Source: Serpentinimonas raichei (GTDB taxonomy: Bacteria; Pseudomonadota; Gammaproteobacteria; Burkholderiales; Burkholderiaceae_C). Taken from it: a stretch of 64,000 nt of DNA. The position numbers were made by a program, and so were the translations under genes. Numbering within the stretch: the stretch's first letter is position 1; every line of letters begins with the position of its first letter. The stretch lies in assembly GCF_000828895.1 (NCBI RefSeq), contig NZ_AP014568.1:1433858-1497857 (forward strand), written 5' to 3'. Shown here one piece after another: positions 49,135 through 59,935 of this stretch. The notes under the pieces are model-generated. The model had not been told where the DNA came from, searched no databases, and saw only the letters and a list, made by a program, of their open reading frames with translations.

Positions 49135-49440
49135 TCAGGAACGGATCGGGGTCAAAGAGCCCATGCCCGTGGGCGTTTTGATCGAGGTGCAGGTGCCCGC
49201 CGGAACGTACTTCCAGGCGTTGCCCTGGTAGTCCACGCGCGAGCTGCCGGCGCAACTGGTGCCGGGGCCGGCGGCGCAGTCGTTCTTGCCCGCCATCGAA
49301 ACGCCAAAGCAGCGCTCCTGCGCCACGCGCTGGCCGGTGTTGCTGCGGTCTTGCGCCACAACCACGCCGGCAGAAAGGGCCGTGAAAGCGGCCAGAGTGG
49401 CCACGGCGGCCAGCGAATGTCCAAGGGTGCGAGTGTTCAT
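49135..49440 (-). CDS. bufA: BufA: bufferin-1 type copper-binding RiPP precursor (DUF2282)
   Basis: The 101-residue precursor has a signal peptide ([20 protein letters not shown], cleavage near residue 29) and a mature part with four cysteines, C44, C55, C63 and C84, in the contexts [22 protein letters not shown] and VPAGTC. These are the DUF2282 marks. After modification by BufB-BufC it is thought to bind copper in the periplasm and protect the cell. It is the first gene of the operon and stands behind a SigF-type promoter (49514-49539). Confidence 0.93.
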   Translation of the reverse strand: MNTRTLGHSLAAVATLAAFTALSAGVVVAQDRSNTGQRVAQERCFGVSMAGKNDCAAGPGTSCAGSSRVDYQGNAWKYVPAGTCTSIKTPTGMGSLTPIRS

Positions 49441-49513
49441 CAAAAGCTCCATGAAAGTGTAGGGTTGCCATGCCCGGCGGCTGCATCCAGCGCAGTGCCG
49501 TGGCACCTGCTAG

Positions 49514-49539
49514 TTCGTTGGCAGGCGGCCAGCGGTTAC
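49514..49539 (-). promoter_or_regulatory. SigF-type promoter of the bufferin operon
   Basis: Read on the minus strand: GTAACC (-35, 49539-49534), 16 bases, CGAA (-10, 49517-49514). This agrees with the SigF promoter as I know it from Caulobacter (GTAACC-N16-CGAA). Transcription would start near 49507, about 67 bases before bufA. Confidence 0.75.
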
Positions 49540-49573
49540 AGTGCGCAGCAGAAAATTATTTTTTGACCCCGCT

Positions 49574-49599
49574 GTAACCTTGGCCCCCCATGCAACGAA
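49574..49599 (+). promoter_or_regulatory. SigF-type promoter of the sigma/anti-sigma pair
   Basis: GTAACC (49574-49579), 16 bases, CGAA (49596-49599) on the plus strand, the same signal as the divergent bufA promoter. It implies autoregulation of the sigma gene. The -10 lies over codon 3 of the longest sigma-factor frame, which argues for a start further down. Confidence 0.7.
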
Positions 49600-49607
49600 C
49601 TAGCGAT

Positions 49608-50153
49608 GTGACTGCAACTGAGCACGAGCTGCGCGGCTTGTTCCTGCTGGGGCTGGACGGGGATGCCCCCGCCTACCACCGCTTCCTGCAACGGCTGACG
49701 CTGCTGCTGCGCGGATATTTTCGTCATCGATTAAACAACTTGCCAGATGAAGTTGAAGATTTGGTTCAGGAGACTTTGATGGCCCTGCACGCCCAACGCC
49801 ACACCTACCGGCGCGATCAGCCGCTGACGGCCTGGGTGCACGCGCTGGCGCGCTACAAGCTGGTCGATCTGTGGCGCCGCCGCTCGCGGCACGAGGCGCT
49901 CAACGAACCGCTGGACGACGAAATGGAATTGTTTGGCCACACCGACGACCGCGTGCACGAAACGCAACGCGATCTGGCGCTGCTGCTCGACGCCCTGCCC
50001 GACCACCAGCGGTTGCCGATCGTGCGCACCAAAATCGACGGCCTATCGGTGCGCGAGGCGGCGCTGGCCACGGGTTTGTCGGAGTCGGCGATCAAGGTCG
50101 GGGTGCACCGCGGCCTCAAAGCCCTGGCACTCGCCTGGAAGAAAAGCACATGA
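49608..50153 (+). CDS. sigF: ECF-type RNA polymerase sigma factor (SigF group)
   Basis: Region 2 (YHRFLQRLTLLLRGYFRHRL, DEVEDLVQETLMALHAQRHT, TAWVHALARYKLVDLWRRRS) and region 4 (LDALPDHQRLPIVRTKIDGL, SVREAALATGLSESAIKVGV) are complete. The longest frame starts at an ATG at 49590 (187 residues), but a SigF-type promoter runs to 49599 and would start transcription near 49606; the GTG at 49608 (181 residues, perhaps leaderless) is therefore preferred, with a second promoter upstream as the alternative. The gene overlaps nrsF by 4 bases. It presumably turns on bufA-B-C-doxX under metal or oxidative stress, as described for the Caulobacter homologue. Confidence 0.8.
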   Translation: MTATEHELRGLFLLGLDGDAPAYHRFLQRLTLLLRGYFRHRLNNLPDEVEDLVQETLMALHAQRHTYRRDQPLTAWVHALARYKLVDLWRRRSRHEALNEPLDDEMELFGHTDDRVHETQRDLALLLDALPDHQRLPIVRTKIDGLSVREAALATGLSESAIKVGVHRGLKALALAWKKST

Positions 50154-50791
50154 ACACCGACGAATTGCTGCGCCTGTTGGCCTCCGACACCCAAGCCGTG
50201 CCCCGGCACGCGGCAGAAAAACGCTTCGCGCTGGCGCTGCTGGCGGGGCTGGGCCTGGCCCTGCTCTGGGTCGTCTGGGGCTTGGGCGTGCGCCCCGATC
50301 TGCTGGAGGTGATCGGCAGCGGCCCGTTTTGGAGCAAGCTGCTGATGCCGGCGCTGGCAAGCGCCCTCGGTGCCGCCTTGCTGTGGCGGCTGGCGCACCC
50401 CGGCATGCGGCCGGGCGCGCTGGCTTGGGCGGTGCTGCTGCCCGTTGCGCTGCTGTGGCTGTGGGCGGCCTGGGTGCTGTGGCAGGCCGCGCCCGCGCAG
50501 CGGCTCGATCTGCTGCTGGGCCAGACCTGGCGCGTGTGCAGCCTCAACATCGTGCTCACCGCCCTGCCCTTGGGGCTGGGGCTGTTTTGGGCCCTGCGCG
50601 GCTTGGCCCCGACGCGGCCAGGCTGGAGCGGTGCGGCCGCCGGTTGGCTGGCGGGTGCCTTGGCAGCGCTGGTGTATTCGCTGCACTGCGCCGAAATGGC
50701 GGCGCCGTTCTTGGCCGCTTGGTACGTGCTGGGCATGGCCGCCTGCGCCGGCTTGGGGGCGGCCTTGGGTGCACGCAGCTTGTGCTGGTAA
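50150..50791 (+). CDS. nrsF: NrsF/DUF1109 membrane anti-sigma factor
   Basis: A 213-residue protein with six hydrophobic segments and short loops (AEKRFALALLAGLGLALLWV, LWRLAHPGMRPGALAWAVLL, HCAEMAAPFLAAWYVLGMAA). The N-terminal MNTDELLRLLASDTQAVPRH and the HC pair in the fifth loop are typical of DUF1109. NrsF holds SigF at the membrane and senses metal or redox stress through conserved cysteines. It overlaps the sigma gene as ATGA. Confidence 0.88.
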   Translation: MNTDELLRLLASDTQAVPRHAAEKRFALALLAGLGLALLWVVWGLGVRPDLLEVIGSGPFWSKLLMPALASALGAALLWRLAHPGMRPGALAWAVLLPVALLWLWAAWVLWQAAPAQRLDLLLGQTWRVCSLNIVLTALPLGLGLFWALRGLAPTRPGWSGAAAGWLAGALAALVYSLHCAEMAAPFLAAWYVLGMAACAGLGAALGARSLCW

Positions 50792-50997
50792 AACCGATCG
50801 GATGTGACGGGGCCTAGGGCCGTGCAATTGGCAACACCTTTCCCTGTAGTTTTCGGTGCAAATGCGCCGCCTGGGCGCTAAACTTGCTGGAATGATGCGC
50901 CCCCTGGCTGCGTGCAGCGAGCCCAACTGAGCCGCCCGCTTGGCCCACCCACCCGACCCTCCTGCTACCGCGTTCGACCCTAAAAGCCCACTGAGCC

Positions 50998-52239
50998 GTG
51001 CGCCACCCCGCCATGCCACCACCCACCCCTTTCCACGCCGACCCCGCCGCCGCGCCCACGCCCACCGCACCACCGCGCCCGCTCGAAGGCGTGCGCGTGC
51101 TCGACCTCTCGCGCGTGCTCGCCGGCCCCTGGGCGGCGCAGATACTGGCCGACTACGGCGCCGACGTGATCAAGGTCGAGCGCCCCGGCTGCGGCGACGA
51201 CACCCGCGCCTGGGGCCCGCCCTGGTGGGGCGAAGGCGAGCAACGCCTGTCGGCCTACTTCGTCTGCGCCAACCGTGGCAAGCGCTCGGTCGCCATCGAC
51301 CTGACCCAGCCCGAAGGCATCGAGCAGGTGCGCCAGCTCGCGCGCGAGGCCGACGTGCTGATCGAAAACTACAAAGTCGGCCAACTGGCGCGCTACGGGC
51401 TCGATGCGCCCAATCTGCAAGCCCTCAACCCGCGCCTGATCTACTGCTCCATCACCGGCTACGGCCAGAGCGGGCCGTTGTCGCCCAATGCTGGCTACGA
51501 CTTCGCCATCCAAGCCGAAGGCGGGCTCATGAGCATCACCGGCACGCCCGAGGGCGAGCCGCAAAAGGTCGGTGTGGCCGTGACCGACTTGCTCACCGGC
51601 GTCTATGCCTGCAGCGCCATTCTGGCCGCCCTGCACGAGCGCGGTCGCAGCGGGCGCGGGCGCGTGATCGACGCCGCCTTGTTCGACGTGCAAGTCGCCA
51701 TGCTGGCCAACCAGGCCAGCAACCAGCTCATCGGTGCCACCCGGCCCAGCCGCATGGGCAACGCGCACCCCAACATCGTGCCCTACCAGGTCTTTGCCAC
51801 CCGCGACGGCCACCTCGTACTGGCCGTGGGCAACGACGCCCAGTTCGGCCGCCTGTGCGAAGCCATCGGCCAGCCGGCGCTGGCGCGCGATGCGCGCTTT
51901 TGCACCAACCCAGCGCGGGTGCAACACCGCCACATACTGATCGAGCTCATCAGCCCGGCGCTGCGCCAGCGCGACACCGCCGACTGGCGCCCCCTGTTCG
52001 ACACGCTGGGCATTCCCTGCGCCCCCATACTGGACGTGGCGCAGGTGCTGGAACACCCCCAAGTGGCGGCGCGCGGCCTGATCATTTCGGCCCAAGCGGG
52101 CAGCACCGAGGGTGCGCCGGGCACCCCGCCCGCGCTGGCGCACCCGATCCTGCTCGACGGCCAGCGCCCCCGCGCCCCGCTGCCCCCGCCCGCGCTTGAC
52201 TCCGGCCAGGCGCACTGGAATCCGCTGCGCGACACCTGA
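50998..52239 (+). CDS. CaiB/BaiF family CoA transferase (family III)
   Basis: The 413-residue protein transfers coenzyme A between carboxylic acids. It has GVRVLDLSRVLAGPWAAQIL near residue 31, GADVIKVERPG, the catalytic Asp in GYDFAIQAEGGLMSITG (D169 class), and GVYACSAILAALHERGRSGR. The GTG at 50998 and an ATG at 51013 are both possible starts; the proline-rich first 25 residues look non-essential. The substrate is unknown; with gabD downstream, a dicarboxylate such as succinate may be the donor. Confidence 0.88.
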   Translation: MRHPAMPPPTPFHADPAAAPTPTAPPRPLEGVRVLDLSRVLAGPWAAQILADYGADVIKVERPGCGDDTRAWGPPWWGEGEQRLSAYFVCANRGKRSVAIDLTQPEGIEQVRQLAREADVLIENYKVGQLARYGLDAPNLQALNPRLIYCSITGYGQSGPLSPNAGYDFAIQAEGGLMSITGTPEGEPQKVGVAVTDLLTGVYACSAILAALHERGRSGRGRVIDAALFDVQVAMLANQASNQLIGATRPSRMGNAHPNIVPYQVFATRDGHLVLAVGNDAQFGRLCEAIGQPALARDARFCTNPARVQHRHILIELISPALRQRDTADWRPLFDTLGIPCAPILDVAQVLEHPQVAARGLIISAQAGSTEGAPGTPPALAHPILLDGQRPRAPLPPPALDSGQAHWNPLRDT

Positions 52240-52322
52240 GCCGTGGCGCGCCCCGCCGTCTGGCCTTATGCTGCACCCCACCCCAGCCTGAACCCCGAGC
52301 AAGACCGAGCGAGATCCCTCCC

Positions 52323-53813
52323 ATGCAAACCCCCGCCTGCCCTTTAAGCCTGCTGCGCGACCCCACCCTGCTCAAAACCGACGCCCTGATCGACGGCCGC
52401 TGGGTGCCGGGCAGCCAGCGTTTCGACGTCTTCGACCCGGCCACCGGGGCCAAGCTGGCCGACGTTGCCAACCTTGGACCGGCCGAGGCGCAGCAGGCCA
52501 TAGCCGCCGCCGAGGCCGCTTGGCCGGCTTGGCGCAACCAAAGCGCCAAGCAGCGCAGCCAGATTTTGCGGCGCTGGTTCGAGCTGCTGCTGGCCCACCA
52601 GGAAGACCTGGCGCGGCTCATGACCGCCGAGCAAGGCAAGCCGCTGGCCGAAACCCGCGGCGAAGTCGCCTACGGGGCCAGCTTCGTCGAGTGGTACGCC
52701 GAAGAAGCCAAGCGCGTGAATGGCGAAACCCTGCCGCAATTCGACCAGAACCGGCGCCTGCTGGTGCTCAAGCAACCGATCGGCGTCTGCGCCGCCATCA
52801 CGCCGTGGAATTTTCCGCTGGCCATGATCACGCGTAAAGTGGCCCCGGCGCTGGCGGCCGGCTGCCCGGTGATCGTCAAACCGGCCGAACTCACGCCCCT
52901 GACGGCGCTTGCCGCCGCCGAACTGGCGCTGCGCGCCGGCCTGCCACCGGGCGTGCTCAACGTGCTCAGCGCCGACAGCGCCCAATCCATCGCCATCGGC
53001 CAGGTGCTGTGCGCCAGCGACGCGGTGCGCCACTTAAGCTTCACCGGCTCCACCGAAGTCGGGCGCATTCTGATGGCGCAGTGCGCGCCGACGGTAAAAA
53101 AACTCGCGCTGGAACTCGGCGGCAACGCGCCCTTCATCGTCTTTGACGACGCCGACCTCGAAAGCGCCGTCGAAGGCGCGCTGGCCAGCAAATACCGCAA
53201 CGCCGGCCAGACCTGCGTCTGCGCCAACCGGCTCTACGTGCAGGCCGGCGTCTATGAAGCGTTTTTGCAAAAATTCGCGGCCAAGGTCGGCACGCTGCAA
53301 GTGGGCAACGGCTTTGCCGAAGGCATAAGCATTGGGCCGCTGATCGAGCCCGCCGCGCTCGACAAGGTGCAGCGCCACCTCGACGACGCCATCGCCCAAG
53401 GGGCGCGCTTGCTCACAGGCGGCCAGCGCCTGAGCGCGCTCGGCAGCGGGCAGTTTTTCGCCCCCACCGTGCTGGCCGACTGCCACGCCGCCATGCTGTG
53501 CGCGCGCGAAGAAACCTTCGGCCCGCTGGCCCCGGTGTTCAAGTTCCACACCGAAGCCGATGCCATCGCCGCCGCCAACGCCACCGAGTTTGGCCTGGCC
53601 AGCTACTTCTACAGCCGCGACGTGGGGCGCATCTGGCGCGTCAGCGAAGCGCTGGAATACGGCATGGTGGGCGTCAACGTCGGCATTTTGGCCACCGAGC
53701 ACGTGCCCTTTGGCGGCGTCAAACAGTCCGGCCTAGGGCGCGAAGGCTCGCACCACGGGATCGACGAATACCTGGAGCTGAAGTACGTCTGCGTGGGCGA
53801 TGTGCAGCGCTGA
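52323..53813 (+). CDS. gabD: NAD(P)-dependent succinate-semialdehyde dehydrogenase
   Basis: GabD oxidises succinate semialdehyde to succinate, following GabT. The 496-residue aldehyde dehydrogenase has PWNFPLAMITRKVAPALAAG, FTGSTEVGRILM, the general base E264 (LELGGNAPFIVFDDADLES), the catalytic cysteine C298 (NAGQTCVCANRLYVQ) and VPFGGVKQSGLGREGS at the end. These are GabD-like rather than betaine-aldehyde-like contexts. The CRISPR array begins about 170 bases after its stop. Confidence 0.9.
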   Translation: MQTPACPLSLLRDPTLLKTDALIDGRWVPGSQRFDVFDPATGAKLADVANLGPAEAQQAIAAAEAAWPAWRNQSAKQRSQILRRWFELLLAHQEDLARLMTAEQGKPLAETRGEVAYGASFVEWYAEEAKRVNGETLPQFDQNRRLLVLKQPIGVCAAITPWNFPLAMITRKVAPALAAGCPVIVKPAELTPLTALAAAELALRAGLPPGVLNVLSADSAQSIAIGQVLCASDAVRHLSFTGSTEVGRILMAQCAPTVKKLALELGGNAPFIVFDDADLESAVEGALASKYRNAGQTCVCANRLYVQAGVYEAFLQKFAAKVGTLQVGNGFAEGISIGPLIEPAALDKVQRHLDDAIAQGARLLTGGQRLSALGSGQFFAPTVLADCHAAMLCAREETFGPLAPVFKFHTEADAIAAANATEFGLASYFYSRDVGRIWRVSEALEYGMVGVNVGILATEHVPFGGVKQSGLGREGSHHGIDEYLELKYVCVGDVQR

Positions 53814-53980
53814 AGACGCTTGAAATCAACGCTGCGTGACGGTTATCGGCACACTCACCGACCAACACCATGGCCGAAGCAAGTGCATGGCAAGTGAGCG
53901 CAGGGACGTGCATCGATTGCTCAAAATGCACCCATTTCTGTGGGATAGTCAAGGCAATAGAAAAAATGAGCGTCAGGGGG

Positions 53981-53999
53981 CATTACTGGCGGGCGATTC
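53981..53999 (-). repeat. Degenerate terminal CRISPR repeat
   Basis: CATTACTGGCGGGCGATTC is the right half of the array repeat; the rest of the unit to its left has decayed (GGGGG instead of CCACC). It is followed by a 34-base spacer. This marks the old, leader-distal end of the array. Confidence 0.8.
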
Positions 54000-54033
54000 T
54001 GCGCTTCGTGCACAAGAACGGAAGCAACCTGAT

Positions 54034-57000
54034 GTTTCAATCCACGCCCACCATTACTGGCAGGCGATTCTTTGCGTAGGTCCCAGATCACGACGATGAC
54101 GGCGAGGTTTCAATCCACGCCCACCATTACTGGCGGGCGATTCTGGTGACAGGGCGCGGGCCTCGGCTCGCGTCAGAGGTTTCAATCCACACCCACCATT
54201 ACTGGCGGGCGATTCGTACATTGACGCCCAGCGGCGCCGACTCGAAAAAGTTTCAATCCACACCCACCATTACTGGCGGGCGATTCAGGGTACGCCCTAC
54301 GACAACGGCCAGCTCTTCATCGTTTCAATCCACACCCACCATTACTGGCGGGCGATTCCTGGCAGGAAGAAACCGGCGAGGACGCATACAACGTTTCAAT
54401 CCACACCCACCATTACTGGCGGGCGATTCGGTTTTGCTCAGACGGGTCGTCTGGCAGGCTGGGGTTTCAATCCACACCCACCATTACTGGCGGGCGATTC
54501 GGCCAGCGCTGCCGGGAACGCAGCAGCCATCCAGACGGTTTCAATCCACACCCACCATTACTGGCGGGCGATTCCGTGGCGCTTGCCTTTTTCGGTGAGC
54601 AGGAAGTCGTTTCAATCCACACCCACCATTACTGGCGGGCGATTCGCAGCTTGGTAGTACCTTTGCCGGGGGGTGCGGCGTTTCAATCCACACCCACCAT
54701 TACTGGCGGGCGATTCGGTCGGGGTACGTCTGTTTCTTGGGTGCAGCCCATGTTTCAATCCACACCCACCATTACTGGCGGGCGATTCGCGCACCGAAGG
54801 CGAGCACGGCTGGTACGATGCCGTTTCAATCCACGCCCACCATTACTGGCGGGCGATTCAGGCAGTCCGAGCCGTCTCAAATCAACAACAGTGCGTTTCA
54901 ATCCACGCCCACCATTACTGGCGGGCGATTCACCAATGACTGGCTGTAGTAGTTTAGCTATGGAATGTTTCAATCCACGCCCACCATTACTGGCGGGCGA
55001 TTCCCAAGTACAGATAAGACTCGGGCTACTAAAGGCTGTTTCAATCCACGCCCACCATTACTGGCGGGCGATTCCATGGCTGGCCGCAAGACCTTCCTTG
55101 GCGCACGCCTGTTTCAATCCACGCCCACCATTACTGGCGGGCGATTCTCGGGCATAGGGCATCCTCAAAGTGGCAATGCTGGTTTCAATCCACGCCCACC
55201 ATTACTGGCGGGCGATTCTTTCACGCGCCATGCTTCGATGCCTCCACGGTCTGTTTCAATCCACGCCCACCATTACTGGCGGGCGATTCCCGGGCCAATG
55301 CCGACAAGCTGGCACCGATGGAAGTTTCAATCCACGCCCACCATTACTGGCGGGCGATTCATGCTATACGCCCACGGTGGGCACCTTTGCAAAGGTTTCA
55401 ATCCACGCCCACCATTACTGGCGGGCGATTCCAGGCGGCGCTGGTAGGCACGCTCCCAGTAGGCCGTTTCAATCCACGCCACCATTACTGGCGGGCGATT
55501 CCACAAAGTCACGCGGTATATACTGGCCGCGTGCAGTTTCAATCCACGCCCACCATTACTGGCGGGCGATTCGCGCGCCGAGCGCTTGGTGGCCGAGCTG
55601 TTCGCGGTTTCAATCCACGCCCACCATTACTGGCGGGCGATTCAGGCCGACATTCGCAACGGCCTCGCACGTCGCGTGGTTTCAATCCACGCCCACCATT
55701 ACTGGCGGGCGATTCCATTCAGCGAGCATCGTTGCTGGTGCCGCATAGTGTTTCAATCCACGCCCACCATTACTGGCGGGCGATTCGTCAAGGTTTGGGT
55801 TCGGGCACTTTGCGTGGCGAAGTTTCAATCCACGCCCACCATTACTGGCGGGCGATTCGTGCATCGGCCAGAGCTGATGCGCCAAAAGGCCAAAGTTTCA
55901 ATCCACGCCCACCATTACTGGCGGGCGATTCGACCGACCAGGTGACGGCCGACATTGGCGACGTGTCGTTTCAATCCACGCCCACCATTACTGGCGGGCG
56001 ATTCGCTATCAGCGGCCAGAGGCACGTAAAGCCGAGACAGTTTCAATCCACGCCCACCATTACTGGCGGGCGATTCACAAAATCGGGCTTCGGCAACTGT
56101 CCCTGCCATAGTTTCAATCCACGCCCACCATTACTGGCGGGCGATTCCTGGCCAAGGGAGTTGGCTACCGGCAGCACCAAAGTTTCAATCCACGCCCACC
56201 ATTACTGGCGGGCGATTCGCCTAAGCCGGTCTGCTCGGGCAGCCTCCCGTGCAAGTTTCAATCCACGCCCACCATTACTGGCGGGCGATTCGCGCAGCCT
56301 CCAAACTCTCCATCACGGCTTCGATGTTTCAATCCACGCCCACCATTACTGGCGGGCGATTCCCGCATGGAGCGCGCCAGAAAAAGCCAAATGGGACGTT
56401 TCAATCCACGCCCACCATTACTGGCGGGCGATTCATAGGCACCCGTGAAGTAGGTGTCGCAGTTGACCAGTTTCAATCCACGCCCACCATTACTGGCGGG
56501 CGATTCGTTATCCAGGCACCCGCAAGCCTGGTTTTTCAAGGTTTCAATCCACGCCCACCATTACTGGCGGGCGATTCGCGCAACTGAGACGCCCTACATG
56601 GTCGAGCCCATGTTTCAATCCACGCCCACCATTACTGGCGGGCGATTCTGCCGCAAGCCAGCGCAGCCATTTTGGCGGCCCTGGTTTTCAATCCACGCCC
56701 ACCATTACTGGCGGGCGATTCCCCCCCGCAAGCGGGCCCCCCCCATTGTTTAACAGTTTCAATCCACGCCCACCATTACTGGCGGGCGATTCGCGCCGCC
56801 TCGCGTCAGCGCGCCTGCAACCACGGTGTTTCAATCCACGCCCACCATTACTGGCGGGCGATTCCCAGCCAGCCAGCCCTAAGCAGCTACACGCCCGAGG
56901 TTTCAATCCACGCCCACCATTACTGGCGGGCGATTCAATCCAAACATGGACGTTTTCAACAGCTTTCACGAGTTTCAATCCACGCCCACCATTACTGGCG

Positions 57001-59734
57001 GGCGATTCCAGCCGCGATTGATCGCGGGCGCGTGGCTGCTAAAGTTTCAATCCACGCCCACCATTACTGGCGGGCGATTCCCTGCTGTGCCTGCTTGATG
57101 GAGTCGAGAAGGTTGTTTCAATCCACGCCCACCATTACTGGCGGGCGATTCATCATGCCCATGGCAAGACCTCCACCAGCCAGCAGGTTTCAATCCACGC
57201 CCACCATTACTGGCGGGCGATTCGCTCGAGGGGGCGGCGGGGCGGGGTCGAGCTCGAGGTTTCAATCCACGCCCACCATTACTGGCGGGCGATTCAGCAG
57301 CAGGCCGCGCGATTGTGCAGGGCCACATTGGTTTCAATCCACGCCCACCATTACTGGCGGGCGATTCCAGAGGTGGTGGCTTTTGTGCGGGCTGCACGAG
57401 ACGTTTCAATCCACGCCCACCATTACTGGCGGGCGATTCTTGCGCAACTCGCGCACCGAGTCGGCGGCAATTTGTTTCAATCCACGCCCACCATTACTGG
57501 CGGGCGATTCGGCGCTGGCGATGGCGGCTGCTGGGTTCGACGACGTTTCAATCCACGCCCACCATTACTGGCGGGCGATTCGCCCTGTAGATTGCTCAAT
57601 GCCAAGCCGACTGGTGTTTCAATCCACGCCCACCATTACTGGCGGGCGATTCCTGGCCTTTGCAGCGCCAAGCCAAATCCCAAATGCTGTTTCAATCCAC
57701 GCCCACCATTACTGGCGGGCGATTCAACTGGTGCAAGCCTACGTAGCCGCGCCTACTGGTGTTTCAATCCACGCCCACCATTACTGGCGGGCGATTCGCG
57801 CGGGCAGCGGGTGGCGTACTGGATGCACCGGGTTTCAATCCACGCCCACCATTACTGGCGGGCGATTCGGGCTGTTTGGCCTGCCCAGCGATGAGCAGTT
57901 GCTGGTTTCAATCCACGCCCACCATTACTGGCGGGCGATTCCAGCCAGCTTCGGTTTGCGGCTGCCAAATGTCGATGTTTCAATCCACGCCCACCATTAC
58001 TGGCGGGCGATTCGCCGCATCCGTCCACCACTCGCGCACCGGCTGGCAGTTTCAATCCACGCCCACCATTACTGGCGGGCGATTCCCACCCTTTTGGGTG
58101 AAGTGTAGCAAGTTGGCGTTGTTTCAATCCACGCCCACCATTACTGGCGGGCGATTCCTATGGCTGTGGTGCAGCGTTTTGACGGATTTGTGTTTCAATC
58201 CACGCCCACCATTACTGGCGGGCGATTCAAGGAGCGCTGCTTTGAGCAAGCTCTGGACAGCCGTTTCAATCCACGCCCACCATTACTGGCGGGCGATTCA
58301 GAACTTGCGCGCCTTTGGGGCCGAGTCTGATGTGGTTTCAATCCACGCCCACCATTACTGGCGGGCGATTCGATTGCCGGGCGGCCCATTACGCTGCAAC
58401 CGATTGTTTCAATCCACGCCCACCATTACTGGCGGGCGATTCAACGACGGCGCTACTCTCACCCGCTGCCAATTCTAGTTTCAATCCACGCCCACCATTA
58501 CTGGCGGGCGATTCAACGCGCCACCTCGCAAGGGCTGGCGACAGAGTGGTTTCAATCCACGCCCACCATTACTGGCGGGCGATTCCTCAGTCGTCGGCAA
58601 AAGCGCCATGAATTGACTGATGTTTCAATCCACGCCCACCATTACTGGCGGGCGATTCGCGAAGTGCTGAAAGCAATCAACCAGACCGCCATGTTTCAAT
58701 CCACGCCCACCATTACTGGCGGGCGATTCCGCCGCCGATTGCTGGCTCGCCGGTGGGTGTGGTGTTTCAATCCACGCCCACCATTACTGGCGGGCGATTC
58801 GCCATGCAGTGGCGGCGGCGGCAAGCAAGGATTGAGTTTCAATCCACGCCCACCATTACTGGCGGGCGATTCGCGGGCGATCACCACGGCTTGTTCTGTG
58901 GTGGCCGTTTCAATCCACGCCCACCATTACTGGCGGGCGATTCTCTGCCAGACTCGGGAAGTTCGATCATCATCGTTTGGTTTCAATCCACGCCCACCAT
59001 TACTGGCGGGCGATTCGCAACCGTAGTGCCCGGAGCAACCAGCCCGTAATGGTTTCAATCCACGCCCACCATTACTGGCGGGCGATTCGAGCGTGGCCGC
59101 CACCAGTGCGATGATGAATATCTGTTTCAATCCACGCCCACCATTACTGGCGGGCGATTCGCAATTTCCGACGCTTGCCGGTCAGTCATCGACATGTTTC
59201 AATCCACGCCCACCATTACTGGCGGGCGATTCGAGCCAGCCGACGGCAATCACGCCTACGAAAATCATGTTTCAATCCACGCCCACCATTACTGGCGGGC
59301 GATTCGCGGCACGGTCGGCGTCGTAGGCGAGGTCAAGAAGTTTCAATCCACGCCCACCATTACTGGCGGGCGATTCCGGGACTATGCAGATACTGGAGCC
59401 GGGGGAGGATATGTTTCAATCCACGCCCACCATTACTGGCGGGCGATTCGCCGGGACTACTACGATCACACCTGCACCATCTGGTTTCAATCCACGCCCA
59501 CCATTACTGGCGGGCGATTCAACACCGCCTGCTGGTGAACACCGCCTGCGCTACAGTTTCAATCCACGCCCACCATTACTGGCGGGCGATTCTTACATTA
59601 AAAAAGCCTATGTCGGCAAAACGGGGGTTTCAATCCACGCCCACCATTACTGGCGGGCGATTCGACATGAAGGGCCTAGCAGGGTCCTGCTGGACATGTT
59701 TCAATCCACGCCCACCATTACTGGCGGGCGATTC
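54034..59734 (-). CRISPR. Type I-C CRISPR array: 80 repeats of 37 nt, 79 spacers
   Basis: In the transcribed (minus) direction the repeat begins GAATCGCCCGCCAGTAATGG and ends TGGGCGTGGATTGAAAC. It ends in the ATTGAAAC tag of I-C/I-B repeats and contains a stem CGCCC...GGGCG. Units are spaced by about 72 bases, with spacers of 33-37 bases. I counted 80 full repeats. Variants: the oldest (54034) has GGCAGGCG; nine in a row (54179-54788) carry CACACCC instead of CACGCCC; the one at 55466 lacks a C (36 nt); the one at 56685 starts with T. The cas genes lie at the leader side. No two spacers looked alike by eye. The open frames that run through the array are by-products of the repeat. Confidence 0.97.
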
Positions 59735-59935
59735 CCTTCTCAGCTACAGCCATGCACCGCATGCCATTTCACTGCATGTTGCGCGAACCGTGTTTGCTGC
59801 GGCGCACAAACAACCGGAAAAATTGACTTCATCTGAAAGGATACTGTAAAAACATCATGTTGCGATGCGCGCGAATCTAGCTGCAAATCTGCCGTCACTT
59901 CACTTTCGCGCATTCAGCATGACGCAGCCCTAGGA
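59735..59935 (-). promoter_or_regulatory. CRISPR leader
   Basis: About 200 bases between the newest repeat and cas2, AT-richer than the surroundings (AAAAATTGACTTCATCTG, ACTGTAAAAACATCATG). New spacers are added next to it and transcription of the array starts in it. Exact promoter and integration signals were not defined. Confidence 0.75.

Noticed and set aside
54033..59849. Many long open frames through the CRISPR array, with repeating peptides such as NPRPPLLAGDS
   Set aside because: They are translations of the 37-nt repeat; frame changes with each spacer length, no ribosome-binding sites, and the array is transcribed from the other strand.
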